Part shown: positions 1 through 9,700 of the stretch, in pieces
How the letters are laid out: each line of letters opens with the position of its first letter
Numbering within the stretch: the first letter of the stretch is position 1
NCBI GenBank assembly: GCA_016342685.1
Contig: JAEINU010000004.1
Coordinates: 1 to 64,000, forward strand
Length of the DNA stretch: 64,000 nucleotides
Source of the DNA: Bacteroidales bacterium
GTDB taxonomy: Bacteria; Bacteroidota; Bacteroidia; Bacteroidales; UBA12077
Reading direction: 5' to 3'
Position numbers and translations under genes: made by a program
Notes under the pieces: model-generated
What the model was told of the DNA's origin: nothing
What the model saw: only the letters and a program-made list of their open reading frames with translations
Database searches by the model: none

Positions 1-124
1 ATCAAATTCTTCCTATATCGAGTAGCTAAAATCTATGCATGAAAATTAATTACTCCACAGAAATATGAATTGATCCATTTGTTTTCTTCTCTACACGCCC
101 TCTTTGGGCTATAATATACAACAC

Positions 125-150
125 AAAAAAGAGCCTTGGATTAGGCTCTT
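125..150 (-). terminator. Intrinsic terminator, minus strand
   Basis: An 8-bp perfect stem (AAGAGCCT / AGGCTCTT) closes a 6-nt loop. Read on the minus strand it is followed by a run of six T, so it suits minus-strand transcripts. The protease gene at 397-3594 already has its own terminator at 344-371, so this hairpin is either a backup or ends a separate short transcript. Confidence 0.6.
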
Positions 151-288
151 CTGCAATAAGGTTAATAAATTACAATGTTTGGGTTATTTTAAAGAGTGTT
201 AGACCAGAGGCCTAATTTATTCAAAAAACAAAACCATGTTTTAATTCGGTTCCGAAAATAACAATAGATTTTAAAAAAAATTGCATGC

Positions 289-331
289 TGTCGACAAACG
301 ACAAGCATCTACCCTCGAAAACGCGTTTTCT
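289..331. repeat. 43-nt element, copy 1
   Basis: Gapless alignment with 3663-3705 gives 31 of 43 identical positions. The copies share the ends TGTCGAC and GTTTTCT and a central ACCC block. This copy contains a perfect 14-nt palindrome, GAAAACGCGTTTTC (317-330), and TGTCG/CGACA arms at its left end. Its partner lies in the promoter region between a secreted protease and a LytTR regulator, so a regulator-binding site is possible (inference). Confidence 0.4.
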
Positions 332-343
332 GCATTTATTTAT

Positions 344-371
344 AAAAAAAGAGTGCCCAAGAGCACTCTTT
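344..371 (-). terminator. Terminator of the C1 peptidase gene
   Basis: A 9-bp perfect stem (AAAGAGTGC / GCACTCTTT) closes a 6-nt loop, with seven T following on the minus strand. It lies 26 nt past the stop codon of the papain-like protease gene. Confidence 0.8.
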
Positions 372-396
372 CATAATATAAAATTTTTGTGATTTT

Positions 397-3300
397 TTAT
401 TGTTTAACAAAAACTTCTGTTATAGGACCTTTCTCATCTTGAACAGACACAATATATAGTCCATTTACAAGATCTGAAATATTAATTGTATTCTCATCTC
501 TGTTTAATACAAACTCTTTAACTATTGCTCCTGTAGAACTGATAATTTTAACTTTTGCATTATCGAACGGAATTTCAACAAATAACTTATCCTGAGCAGG
601 ATTTGGATATACCTTAATATCTGCAACTTCATTCTCACCTAATTTCTTACCAATTGTTTCATTAGTAATAGGAGTAAATTTAGCAGCAATATTAACTGTA
701 TAATCTTCAACTTCACCATACTTTATTGATCCACAAGCATCAGAATAACCAGCATCAGACATTGCCACACGCATTCTAGTCTGACCTATTGTTGCTGTAA
801 GAGGAATATCAACTGTTTCAGTATAAACATCACCATCGGCAACAGAACCTTGAACAACAATTTCGTCGCTTGTAAAATCACCATTAGCATTAAAGTCGAT
901 CCATACATTCCAATACTCTGTATATACTCTTCGTTTATATGCAGAACTTATTGAAAGAGTATAGCTAGATCCTGCAGAAACATTTGCAATTAAATTAGTA
1001 AAATCACCATAACCATTATTAGATGCTGATGTATTGTACAAATCATTTAATCCTACTACATCAATCCATTCAAATCTTGCACTAGTAGCATAAAGATCGC
1101 AATAATCAACTACAACAACCTCATCTAAAGTTGTAACGTCAATTAAACTAGTTGCTACAGAAACATTTCCAGCAGCGTCTTTTGCTTTCACATAGAAAGT
1201 ATAAGTTGTTGCATTTGATAATCCTGTTACACTATAAGTTGTCGCAGAAGTGCTAGCTAAATATGCACCATCCTTATAAACATCGTATCCTGTTACACCA
1301 ACATTATCTGTTGAAGAACTCCAATTTAAAGCAACAGAATTGTTTGTAATGCTTGAAGAATTAATATTTGCAGGAACAGTTGGTGCTTCTGTATCAGTTA
1401 AAGTAGTTATATTAACAGTAACACTTGCAGCAGATTCGTTTCCTATTGCATCTTTAGCAATTACATAATATGAATATGATGCTCCTGAATTTAATCCACT
1501 AACATTATAATAAGTATTTGTTGTAGTAGTTAATAAAGAACCATTTTGATAAATATCATAACCTACTACACCAACATTATCCGTTGAAGCATTCCAATCA
1601 AGATCAACGCTTGTCATTGTAATATTTGAAGATACAAAATTTGAAGGTACAGTTGGATCTTCCGTGTCACCACCAAGTATCTGAACAGTATAATCTTCAA
1701 CCTCTCCATAGCTGAATGATGCTTCACAAGCTGTTGGTTCAGCATTATACTTCATTGTAACTCTCATGCGTGTAGTTACAGCAGCAGTTCCAACAGGAAT
1801 TGTTATAGTTCCGGTAACCGCAGATTTACTCATACTACCTGCATCAAATACATTTTCATTTGCATCATCAAAATCTCCATCGTGATTTAAATCAATCCAA
1901 ATTTTCCAATACTCGTCGTATGTTGAGCCACTATATCCAGGAGTTAAATTAATATCATATGTTTGACCAACATTCAAATTGGCTGTCATTCCTGTATAAT
2001 CTGTATATCCAGCTGCGCCAGAAGTATTTGCGAATGCACCTACTTCAACACTAGCAATCCACTCATAACTATAGTTATTTCCTTCTGATGTGCAATACTC
2101 AATTGGAGCTATTCCTGTAGTTGTAAAACTTCTCTCAGTTCCATAACTTGTCCCTTTAGCATTTGTTGCAAAAGAATTCACATAATAAGTCGTTCCTGTG
2201 TTTAATCCTGTTACTGTTAAACTATAAGATCCTGAAGTAACAACAGGCGAAGTTTCCTTTACGGTTCCATTTCCAGTATTAACTCCAGAAACTGTGCTAT
2301 AAACAATGCCGCTGGCAATAACTGTAGATCCACCATCATTTGTAATATTTCCACCACAAATAGCACTATTATCTGCTATAGCAGATACAGCGTTTGTTGT
2401 AACGGTTGGAGCAACTGAACCATCATCGGCATATACCATATAACATACCGAACAATCAATATGAGAAGCATGAACTGAAAGTTTCATATAACCACTTTCT
2501 CCCCAAGAGCTTCCCCAAGAGTTTCTTAAAATCCAATATTCACCGTCGCTTGCATCAACTCCCCAACCTACTAGTGAAATAGCGTGATTTGTAGTTGCAT
2601 TGTAACAAGGATTCGTATTACAAGTTGTATAGCTATCGGTAAATACACCACCAGAATAATTTTGGAAAGCGGTTGTAACATAAACTGCTGCATCAACAAC
2701 TCCATAAGTCATAATTGCAGTTTTAATTGCATCAACATCGGCACAAGCGACTCTGTACCATCCGTCAAATTTAATTTTTGGTGCATTATCTGTAGTAGAA
2801 GGGCAAGACTGATTGGTTGCATCTACATATGGAAAATAAGACTCATCAATATGTCCAACATCAACCAATGCCTGTAATTCCTGATAATCATAATCGGCAC
2901 CATTACAACCACTAAAGTGACTGCTATAAGCTGGTAGTTCGCTTAAACAAAAAGCTATCCAGCCTTCAGAAAAATCTGCTGTATTGTTATCATAACTACC
3001 AGTAGCGAAATTATAAGCTCCTTCTGCTGCTGCCGAAGCACCAAATGCATAACAAGAACCACATCCACCCTGATCTCTTGGATCACCTATATACGTGTGT
3101 CCATTATAATTTCTCCAATCAAATTCAGAAGGAAGACTTTTCGAGGCCGTAAAGTTTGGGTCAACTTTTGCAATTTCCTGAACTGAAGATACTGTTCTTT
3201 TTACCTCAGCATTTAAAGGTTCGCCGTTAAGTTCCATTAATTTTAATAAAGGTATTCTTTCTTCCTCACCTTTATTCGAACGAATACAAACAGCTCTTTC

Positions 3301-3594
3301 TATTGTGTATCCATTCTCTTTTACTGTTTCTGTTTCGATATCAAAACCTAATTTAGCAGCATAAGAATACTCTGGCGCAACTTTTCCTTTAAAGAAATCC
3401 CAAGCATTAACAATATTGCCATCTGGCAAATGAACCATTCCTACATCTCCAACATTATGTACAGATGTTACTTCATAACGATATCCTAATATCTCACAGT
3501 ACTTTGCAGCAGGGTTAATGTAACCCTTTTGCGCAATAGCCGTAAAAGTCACTAAGAATATCAATAATAAGGTTGATAAGGTAAATTTTTTCAT
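397..3594 (-). CDS. Secreted papain-family (C1) cysteine protease with GEVED, FN3 and T9SS sorting domains
   Basis: Predicted 1065-residue extracellular cysteine endopeptidase. The start at 3594 was chosen because it puts a clean signal peptide (MKKFTLST..., ending AIAQ) at the N-terminus; an upstream in-frame start would add 15 unlikely residues. An N-terminal pro-region of about 150 residues precedes a papain-like domain (about 155-392) with oxyanion Gln175, nucleophile Cys181 (DQGGCGSCYAF), His337 (NHAISLVGWG) and Asn358 (NSWGSSWG). After it come an FN3-like domain, a GEVED domain (SYGEVEDYTV), two fibronectin III domains, a second GEVED domain (KYGEVEDYTV) and a C-terminal type A sorting domain (VYPNPAQDKLFVE). 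The accessory domains suggest adhesion to polymer or to the cell surface. All catalytic residues are present. The substrate is unknown. The gene is divergent from a LytTR regulator and its kinase, which may control it (inference). Confidence 0.9.
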   Translation of the reverse strand: MKKFTLSTLLLIFLVTFTAIAQKGYINPAAKYCEILGYRYEVTSVHNVGDVGMVHLPDGNIVNAWDFFKGKVAPEYSYAAKLGFDIETETVKENGYTIERAVCIRSNKGEEERIPLLKLMELNGEPLNAEVKRTVSSVQEIAKVDPNFTASKSLPSEFDWRNYNGHTYIGDPRDQGGCGSCYAFGASAAAEGAYNFATGSYDNNTADFSEGWIAFCLSELPAYSSHFSGCNGADYDYQELQALVDVGHIDESYFPYVDATNQSCPSTTDNAPKIKFDGWYRVACADVDAIKTAIMTYGVVDAAVYVTTAFQNYSGGVFTDSYTTCNTNPCYNATTNHAISLVGWGVDASDGEYWILRNSWGSSWGESGYMKLSVHASHIDCSVCYMVYADDGSVAPTVTTNAVSAIADNSAICGGNITNDGGSTVIASGIVYSTVSGVNTGNGTVKETSPVVTSGSYSLTVTGLNTGTTYYVNSFATNAKGTSYGTERSFTTTGIAPIEYCTSEGNNYSYEWIASVEVGAFANTSGAAGYTDYTGMTANLNVGQTYDINLTPGYSGSTYDEYWKIWIDLNHDGDFDDANENVFDAGSMSKSAVTGTITIPVGTAAVTTRMRVTMKYNAEPTACEASFSYGEVEDYTVQILGGDTEDPTVPSNFVSSNITMTSVDLDWNASTDNVGVVGYDIYQNGSLLTTTTNTYYNVSGLNSGASYSYYVIAKDAIGNESAASVTVNITTLTDTEAPTVPANINSSSITNNSVALNWSSSTDNVGVTGYDVYKDGAYLASTSATTYSVTGLSNATTYTFYVKAKDAAGNVSVATSLIDVTTLDEVVVVDYCDLYATSARFEWIDVVGLNDLYNTSASNNGYGDFTNLIANVSAGSSYTLSISSAYKRRVYTEYWNVWIDFNANGDFTSDEIVVQGSVADGDVYTETVDIPLTATIGQTRMRVAMSDAGYSDACGSIKYGEVEDYTVNIAAKFTPITNETIGKKLGENEVADIKVYPNPAQDKLFVEIPFDNAKVKIISSTGAIVKEFVLNRDENTINISDLVNGLYIVSVQDEKGPITEVFVKQ

Positions 3595-3662
3595 AGTAAT
3601 TATTTTTGGGGTTAATAATGTATCCTCGTAAAATATCAAGTTTTTTTTGATGTTTTTTTATT

Positions 3663-3705
3663 TGTCGACGAATAACAACTTTCCACCCCCAAAAAGAGGT
3701 TTTCT
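3663..3705. repeat. 43-nt element, copy 2 (divergent promoter region)
   Basis: This is the partner of 289-331 (31 of 43 identical, no gaps). It lies 69-111 nt upstream of the protease start and 113-155 nt upstream of the LytTR regulator start, in the 223-nt divergent gap. The position fits a regulatory site for either gene. The 14-nt palindrome of copy 1 is degenerate here. Confidence 0.4.
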
Positions 3706-3817
3706 CAGTTTTTTAAAATTTTTATAAAATGATTTTATTTTATTAAGAAAATTATTTATAAATTGCTTGCTAATTTTATTGGGAACCTGGATCTTACTTA
3801 TTAATATACAATCATTT

Positions 3818-4537
3818 ATGAAATTAAAATGTATTGTTGTAGATGATGAGCCTTTAGCTATAACAATTATTAGGGGATATCTGAAAAAAATTCCATTTAT
3901 TGAAGTTGTTGGAACATTTGAAAGTGCAATACCAGTATATGAATTTTTAAAAAACAATCACGTTGATTTATTATTTCTCGATGTAGAAATGCCAAGCTTA
4001 ACCGGTATTGATTTTATTAAGAGTTTAAGTTCTCCCCCAAAAGTTATACTAACAACCGCAAATAAAAATTATGCTATTGAAGGTTTTGATTTAAATGTTG
4101 AAGATTATATATTAAAACCTGTTTCTTTTGATCGTTTATTAAAATCAGCAAATCGTATTTATGAAAACCTGAGTTCAGAAACTTCTTTAGAAGATATCGA
4201 CGACGAAAAAAACTACATATATTTAAAGGAAAACAAAAAAATGGTGAAAGTTTATTTTGAGAATATTCTTTACCTGGAGAGCCTGAAAGATTATGTTAAG
4301 GTTGTTACAAGCTGCAAAACAGTATTAACAAAACAATTACTTAGCTACTTTGAAAAAGAGCTAGACCCTAACTCTTTTTTAAGAATTCATCGATCATATA
4401 TTGTGGCTATCAATAAAATTGATGCCTACAGCCTATCAGGTGTAGATATTGGAGAAACAGAAATTCCAATTGGAAGAAAATATAAAGAATCAGCAATAGA
4501 AGTTTTAGATGATTTAAACAGAATTGAAAATAATTAA
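3818..4537 (+). CDS. LytTR-family response regulator
   Basis: A 239-residue response regulator. The receiver domain (about 1-120) has the acidic pair Asp9-Asp10-Glu11, phospho-acceptor Asp55 (LLFLDVEMPS) and conserved Lys100 (YILKP). A LytTR DNA-binding domain follows (about 130-235), with the typical FLRIHRSYIVAI and IPIGRKYKE motifs. The start at 3818 was preferred over an in-frame start 51 nt upstream because MKLKCIVVDDEP matches the family N-terminus. Its stop codon overlaps the start of the downstream kinase by one base (TAATG), which indicates translational coupling and a cognate pair. The targets are unknown; the divergent secreted protease and the gene itself are the obvious candidates. 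Confidence 0.93.
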   Translation: MKLKCIVVDDEPLAITIIRGYLKKIPFIEVVGTFESAIPVYEFLKNNHVDLLFLDVEMPSLTGIDFIKSLSSPPKVILTTANKNYAIEGFDLNVEDYILKPVSFDRLLKSANRIYENLSSETSLEDIDDEKNYIYLKENKKMVKVYFENILYLESLKDYVKVVTSCKTVLTKQLLSYFEKELDPNSFLRIHRSYIVAINKIDAYSLSGVDIGETEIPIGRKYKESAIEVLDDLNRIENN

Positions 4538-7500
4538 TGCTAAGAAAAGCTTTTAAATATAAAATTGTTATTTATTTATTATTAGTTGCTAATAGCACTA
4601 CTTATATTCAAGCACAAGAAAAAGGACTAATTCTAACAAAGTATTATTCGCCACGAGATTATAATTCAGGAAATCAAAACTGGACAGTTACCCAAGACGA
4701 AAGAGGAATACTCTATTTTGGAAATGCTGCTGGTGTTTTAGAATATGATGGTGTTTCGTGGAGAACAATTCCTGTTACAAATAATTCTGCCGTGCGCTGT
4801 CTTACTTTTGATTCAAACAATATTCTTTATGCTGGTGCATATAACGAACTTGGATACTTAACTCCCAGCAAAACAGGAAATCTTACATATAAATCTCTTA
4901 TCCACTTAATAGATTCATCGCACAAAGATTTTGGTGACATATGGGATATCTACAATTTCACTGATACCATTTTCTTTCTGTCAGATAAATATTTGTTTAG
5001 ATACCAAAATGAAAAATTTGATTACTGGGACTGCAATAGTGAACGTTATTATTTGAGTCATAAAATTAACAACTCATATTTTGTGCAAGAAATGGATAAA
5101 GGTTTGTTAAAATTTGAAAACGAATCATTAAATCTTATTGAAAAAGGTGAGTTCTTTAAAGACAAAAGAATACATAGCATATTACCGTACGATGATAAGC
5201 TATTAATATGCACTAGAACACAAGGCTTATACTTATATGATAATAAAAACTCCAAAGTTGAGATCAGATCTTTTTCTAACATATCTTCCAAAACAAAAGA
5301 TTTAAATAGCTTCTTAATTGAGAATGTATTTTATCATGGAATTGAAATTTCTGATAGCACCTATGCGTTTAGTACAATTAATGGTGAAATATTAATTGTA
5401 GATACTAAATGGAATATTTTAGATGTTATTAATTATGAGTCGATTGGAATTAGAAGTTCTATTCATTATTTATTCCATCAGAAAGATCATTCTCTATGGT
5501 TAGCACTAGGAAATGGGATTTGCCAAGTCGAAATTCTATCTCCATTCCGATATTGGAACGACAATATGGGAATAAGTGGTACTATTACAGATATTGCAAA
5601 ATCACGAGATAATTTATATGTTTCCACCACTTCAGGTGTATATTGTACAAATTCAAAATCAATATCTAAATTTGATCTTAACACCTTCAAAAAAGTAGAA
5701 GGAAATTTTGAACAATCATGGGAATTCCTTTACTATCAACCGCCAGGAGCAAAATACAAAGTAAACCCTTTTAAGGATTCAACCGATTTAAATAAGATTA
5801 CCACCGATAAAACTTTACTACTTGTTTCTTCGAGCAAGGGACTATACCAAATAATTGATGGTAAATCAAAACTTGTGTCTGATTATAGGTCAACTTATAT
5901 GTCGTATCAGTACAAAAAAGATCCAAGCATTTTATTTATCGGACTAAACAATGGAGTTGCCATGCTTGAATACAAGAATAAAAACTGGATAGACCATGGC
6001 CTCCAATACGAAATAACAGATCAGATAAGAGATATAAGCGAAGACTCTTTAGGTAACTTGTGGCTAAGTGCATCGTATAAAGGTGTTTATAGAATAGAGC
6101 AGCCGTTAGATTTAAAGACCTACACTAAAACCTTTTTAGATACCTCTAATAATTTACCTTCTGTAAAGGCAATTAAAATAAGCAATTATAAAGATACTCT
6201 ATACGTTCAATCAAATTTCGATTGGCACACATTCAATGCTGACTCCCTCGACTTTAACTTACATGTTTTTCGAGAAGATACGATTCAAACAGAAGAAAAT
6301 TCTGATTTAGATACATTATCTTTTCATAGAGTTTCAGAGGAATTGCTGAATTACACTACATTTTTTATTGATTTAAACGACGAAACAGAATGGATTAGCA
6401 CAACAATGGGAACGTGCAGATATAATCTTACTGCAAAAAGAAATTTGCTTGATATCTCTCCAACAATTATTCGTAAGGTAATTGCAAATGATTCATTAAT
6501 ATATAATGGCTCCAATATCTTACACAAAGATTCATTATTTACATTAAATGCAAATGCAACAGTAAATATAGGTACAGTATTAGAACATAAAAATAACTCG
6601 CTAATTTTCTACTATGCATCACCTTATTTTGAAGCTGAAAAAGAAAACAAATACAGTTATTATTTGGAAGGCTTTGATAATAAATGGTCTGAGTGGACAT
6701 CAGAAACAAAAAAAGAATATACAAATCTTCGCGAAAAAGATTATGTTTTTAAAGTTAAATCGTTAAACATATACGAAATAGAAACTCCCGTTGCAGAATA
6801 CAAATTTAAAATTCTGGCTCCTTGGTATAGAAGATTAAGTGCATATATCGGATACATTATTATAGGTATTATCATAATTGTACTAATCGTAAAACTCTAT
6901 ACTAAACGGTTAATTCGGGAAAAAGATAAGTTAGAAAAAATTGTAATTGAACGCACCCAGGAAATTCTCATGCAAAAAGAAGAAATCTTGGTACAGGCCG
7001 AACATTTAAAAGATGCTAACGAAGGTATAACTGCAAGAAATGAAGAGCTCGAAAAACAGAAGTGGGAAATTACAAATCAGGCAATTAAATTAAAGAAAGC
7101 AAATGTTGAATTAATTAAATTATCGAAAGTAGCAAGTGAAACGGATAATGGAATTGGTATTTTCGATAAAGATGGAAACATTGAATGGATAAACGAAGGT
7201 TTTACCAGAATGTATGGTTATACCCTAGATCAATATAAAACCGAAAAGAATAACAACATTATTAATAGTAGCGACAATCCAAATATCACCGAAGCAATAA
7301 AATCATGTATTAATGATAAAAAATCAGTTGTTTACAAATTCAAAACTAAAACACGATCCGGAAACGAGATATGGGCACAAACAACTCTCACGCACGTAGT
7401 TGACAGAGAAGGAGAAACACTCAACCTTATTGCAATTGATTCTGATATTACTGATTTAAAACTTGCAGAAAAAGAAATTGAAGATCAGCGTGACAAATTG

Positions 7501-8199
7501 GCTTTGAGCAATGCTACCAAAAATAAATTCTTTAGAATTATTGCACATGATCTAAGGAATCCGATAAGTACATTAGCAGGATCAACAAATCTCATTCTAA
7601 ACGATTTTGAAGAATACAATCAAGATCAAACAAAAAGATTCATTGGTGAATTAAATAAGCTATCGCAAACAACATTTAATTTACTTGAAAATCTATTGGA
7701 TTGGTCATCAACTCAAATGGGCGACATTAGATTTACTCCAGAAAATATTGATCTGAAGTTAATAACCAACGAAAATATTGAATTGATTAATCGGAAAATC
7801 GATCAGAAAAACATTAATCTCATTCAAAATATTACCAAAGATTCTTTCGCTTTTGCTGATGAAAACATGGTTAAAACAATTATTAGAAACTTACTTTCAA
7901 ATGCTGTAAAATTTACTCCAGAAAATGGGCAAATTGAAATTACAACACAAATTCTTAAAAACAATATTCATTATTCAGTTAAGGATAACGGAATCGGAAT
8001 TGAAAAAGAAAATTTAAAGAAGCTTTTTAGAATTGATCAACATTATACTGCTATTGGATTAAATAACGAAAAAGGTTCAGGCCTAGGTCTAATTCTTTGT
8101 AAAGAGTTCGTAGAAAAGAATGGAGGAAATATTGAAATTAACAGTACTCCAAACGAAGGTACAACAATTGAATTTACCTTAAAACTCGCATCATCTTAA
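4537..8199 (+). CDS. Propeller/Y_Y_Y sensor histidine kinase with PAS domain
   Basis: A 1220-residue membrane sensor kinase. After a signal peptide there is a long periplasmic part with two-component-regulator propeller repeats (about 40-640; motifs such as GNAAGVLEYDGVSW and EDSLGNLWLSASYKGVY). A Y_Y_Y domain follows (about 687-765; YSYYLEGFDNKWSEW). One membrane segment (about 768-790) leads into a cytoplasmic coiled coil (790-860), a PAS domain (about 865-980), a HisKA domain with His1004 (IIAHDLRNP) and an HATPase_c domain with N box (LLSNAVKFTP) and G boxes (DNGIGIE, GSGLGL). This is the sensor architecture of Bacteroidota hybrid (HTCS) regulators, but receiver and DNA-binding domains are absent here. 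Output probably goes through the overlapping LytTR regulator. HTCS sensors often bind glycans; the ligand here is unknown. Confidence 0.92.
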   Translation: MLRKAFKYKIVIYLLLVANSTTYIQAQEKGLILTKYYSPRDYNSGNQNWTVTQDERGILYFGNAAGVLEYDGVSWRTIPVTNNSAVRCLTFDSNNILYAGAYNELGYLTPSKTGNLTYKSLIHLIDSSHKDFGDIWDIYNFTDTIFFLSDKYLFRYQNEKFDYWDCNSERYYLSHKINNSYFVQEMDKGLLKFENESLNLIEKGEFFKDKRIHSILPYDDKLLICTRTQGLYLYDNKNSKVEIRSFSNISSKTKDLNSFLIENVFYHGIEISDSTYAFSTINGEILIVDTKWNILDVINYESIGIRSSIHYLFHQKDHSLWLALGNGICQVEILSPFRYWNDNMGISGTITDIAKSRDNLYVSTTSGVYCTNSKSISKFDLNTFKKVEGNFEQSWEFLYYQPPGAKYKVNPFKDSTDLNKITTDKTLLLVSSSKGLYQIIDGKSKLVSDYRSTYMSYQYKKDPSILFIGLNNGVAMLEYKNKNWIDHGLQYEITDQIRDISEDSLGNLWLSASYKGVYRIEQPLDLKTYTKTFLDTSNNLPSVKAIKISNYKDTLYVQSNFDWHTFNADSLDFNLHVFREDTIQTEENSDLDTLSFHRVSEELLNYTTFFIDLNDETEWISTTMGTCRYNLTAKRNLLDISPTIIRKVIANDSLIYNGSNILHKDSLFTLNANATVNIGTVLEHKNNSLIFYYASPYFEAEKENKYSYYLEGFDNKWSEWTSETKKEYTNLREKDYVFKVKSLNIYEIETPVAEYKFKILAPWYRRLSAYIGYIIIGIIIIVLIVKLYTKRLIREKDKLEKIVIERTQEILMQKEEILVQAEHLKDANEGITARNEELEKQKWEITNQAIKLKKANVELIKLSKVASETDNGIGIFDKDGNIEWINEGFTRMYGYTLDQYKTEKNNNIINSSDNPNITEAIKSCINDKKSVVYKFKTKTRSGNEIWAQTTLTHVVDREGETLNLIAIDSDITDLKLAEKEIEDQRDKLALSNATKNKFFRIIAHDLRNPISTLAGSTNLILNDFEEYNQDQTKRFIGELNKLSQTTFNLLENLLDWSSTQMGDIRFTPENIDLKLITNENIELINRKIDQKNINLIQNITKDSFAFADENMVKTIIRNLLSNAVKFTPENGQIEITTQILKNNIHYSVKDNGIGIEKENLKKLFRIDQHYTAIGLNNEKGSGLGLILCKEFVEKNGGNIEINSTPNEGTTIEFTLKLASS

Positions 8200-8292
8200 T
8201 TCATCGTCCCTCTTTTTAACATTAATTAACTTACTGTTAAACAATTTTTTGCAAACATTAGAGTATTTATATTAAACCAATAAAACTCAAAA

Positions 8293-9633
8293 ATGCCAGA
8301 AAAGAATGACACCCGAAATTGGATTAGAAATTCTATTACAATCAAATCAATTATTATCGGAATTTTAATTTTAGTGCTGCTGATTCCTGCAGGAATGATT
8401 CGAAGCTTAATTCACGAAAGAAACTCTTTACGAAACAATGTTGTTAACGAAGTAAGCTACAAATGGGGTAATCCGCAAACCATTGCTGGTCCAATAATTA
8501 CTATACCATACAAGAAATTCTTTAAAAAAGAGGATAAGATCGTTGAGAGTGTTCATTATGCGCATTTCCTGCCCGAAGATCTTAATATTAATGGAGATTT
8601 AAATCCAGAAATACGTTATCGTGGAATTTATAAAGTGGTTGTTTACAATTCTGTTTTAGAATTTAAAGGAAAGTTTACAAAACCTGATTTTAGTGATTGG
8701 AAAATTCCAGAATCGAATATTATGTGGGAGAATGCAACCTTATCTATTCGCATTCCAGATATGCGGGGAATAAAAGACGTTATTAAAATTAATTGGAACA
8801 AAAACACCTACGATGTAAATCCAGGAATCAATAATCAAAACCAGAATTATACCGGAGTTTCAACCTTTGTTGATTTTAACGACGAACAGAATTATAACTT
8901 TAACTTTGTACTTAACTTAAACGGTAGCGATGCTTTAAACTTTATTCCGATTGGGAAGGAAACAAACATTTCGATTAATTCTACTTGGAACACCCCAAGT
9001 TTCGAAGGTTCATTTTTACCATACGACCGCAATATAACCGAAGAAGGATTTAATGCTGCATGGAAAATTCTACATTTGAATAGATCGTTCCCTCAACAAT
9101 GGAAAGGCGATGATTACAACATTGATGATTCATCTTTTGGAATAAAATTATTACTGCCAGTTGACCATTACCAAAAATCTCTGCGCTCAGTTAAATACGC
9201 AATTATGTTTATATCATTAACATTTCTGATATTTTTCTTTACAGAGATCTTAAATAAAAAACGAATACATCCAATTCAATACTTGCTAGTAGGTCTGGGT
9301 TTAAGTATTTTTTATACCCTCCTCGTATCTTTATCTGAACAATTAAGCTTTAACCTAGCCTACTTAATTGCAAGTATTTCGATAATATCATTAATAACCG
9401 TTTATGCACATAGTATATTTAAAAGCATTAAACTAACATCAATAGTTGCCTTTGTTTTAATTATTCTTTACGGATTTCTATTTACAATACTTCAATTACA
9501 GGATTATTCACTGTTACTGGGAAGTATCGGTTTATTTATTACACTTGCAATTGTAATGTTCTTATCTCGAAAAATAGATTGGTATTCGAATTTGCAAGAA
9601 GAGAAAGAAAAGAAAAACATTGAGAATGAGTAA
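8293..9633 (+). CDS. creD: CreD-family inner membrane protein
   Basis: A 446-residue membrane protein of the CreD (inner membrane protein, cell-envelope integrity) family. The N-terminus has one membrane segment (about 19-41; IIIGILILVLLIPAGMI) and the family-like stretch NPQTIAGPIITIPY. A large periplasmic domain (about 60-295) is followed by a cluster of about five to six membrane helices (about 300-435) and a lysine/glutamate-rich tail. In gammaproteobacteria creD is a target of the CreBC system and affects envelope stress and colicin/beta-lactam responses; its molecular role is unclear. The gene stands alone here and ends at a strong bidirectional terminator shared with dnaG. Confidence 0.9.
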   Translation: MPEKNDTRNWIRNSITIKSIIIGILILVLLIPAGMIRSLIHERNSLRNNVVNEVSYKWGNPQTIAGPIITIPYKKFFKKEDKIVESVHYAHFLPEDLNINGDLNPEIRYRGIYKVVVYNSVLEFKGKFTKPDFSDWKIPESNIMWENATLSIRIPDMRGIKDVIKINWNKNTYDVNPGINNQNQNYTGVSTFVDFNDEQNYNFNFVLNLNGSDALNFIPIGKETNISINSTWNTPSFEGSFLPYDRNITEEGFNAAWKILHLNRSFPQQWKGDDYNIDDSSFGIKLLLPVDHYQKSLRSVKYAIMFISLTFLIFFFTEILNKKRIHPIQYLLVGLGLSIFYTLLVSLSEQLSFNLAYLIASISIISLITVYAHSIFKSIKLTSIVAFVLIILYGFLFTILQLQDYSLLLGSIGLFITLAIVMFLSRKIDWYSNLQEEKEKKNIENE

Positions 9634-9668
9634 TTAAATATTAATAGACATTTAAAACTTAAATATTT

Positions 9669-9700
9669 AAAAAATCCGATTAGAAATAGTCGGATTTTTT
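9669..9700. terminator. Bidirectional terminator between creD and dnaG
   Basis: A perfect 11-bp stem (AAAAAATCCGA / TCGGATTTTTT) closes a 10-nt loop, with U-tracts in both directions. It serves the convergent creD and dnaG genes; its right arm reaches the dnaG stop codon. Confidence 0.9.

Larger units (their letters stand above)
1..396. other. Gene-free left flank (396 nt)
   Basis: No convincing coding region is visible on either strand. The stretch holds two minus-strand terminator hairpins (125-150 and 344-371) and, between them, one copy of a 43-nt element (289-331) that recurs at 3663-3705. A 39-codon minus-strand reading frame crosses the element, but nothing supports it as a gene. The region could hold a short non-coding transcript, which is treated as a separate observation. 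Confidence 0.5.

Noticed and set aside
2584-2877. Plus-strand frame of 97 codons within the C1 peptidase gene
   Set aside because: Low-complexity Ile/Cys/Asn-rich shadow of the protease; no supporting signals.
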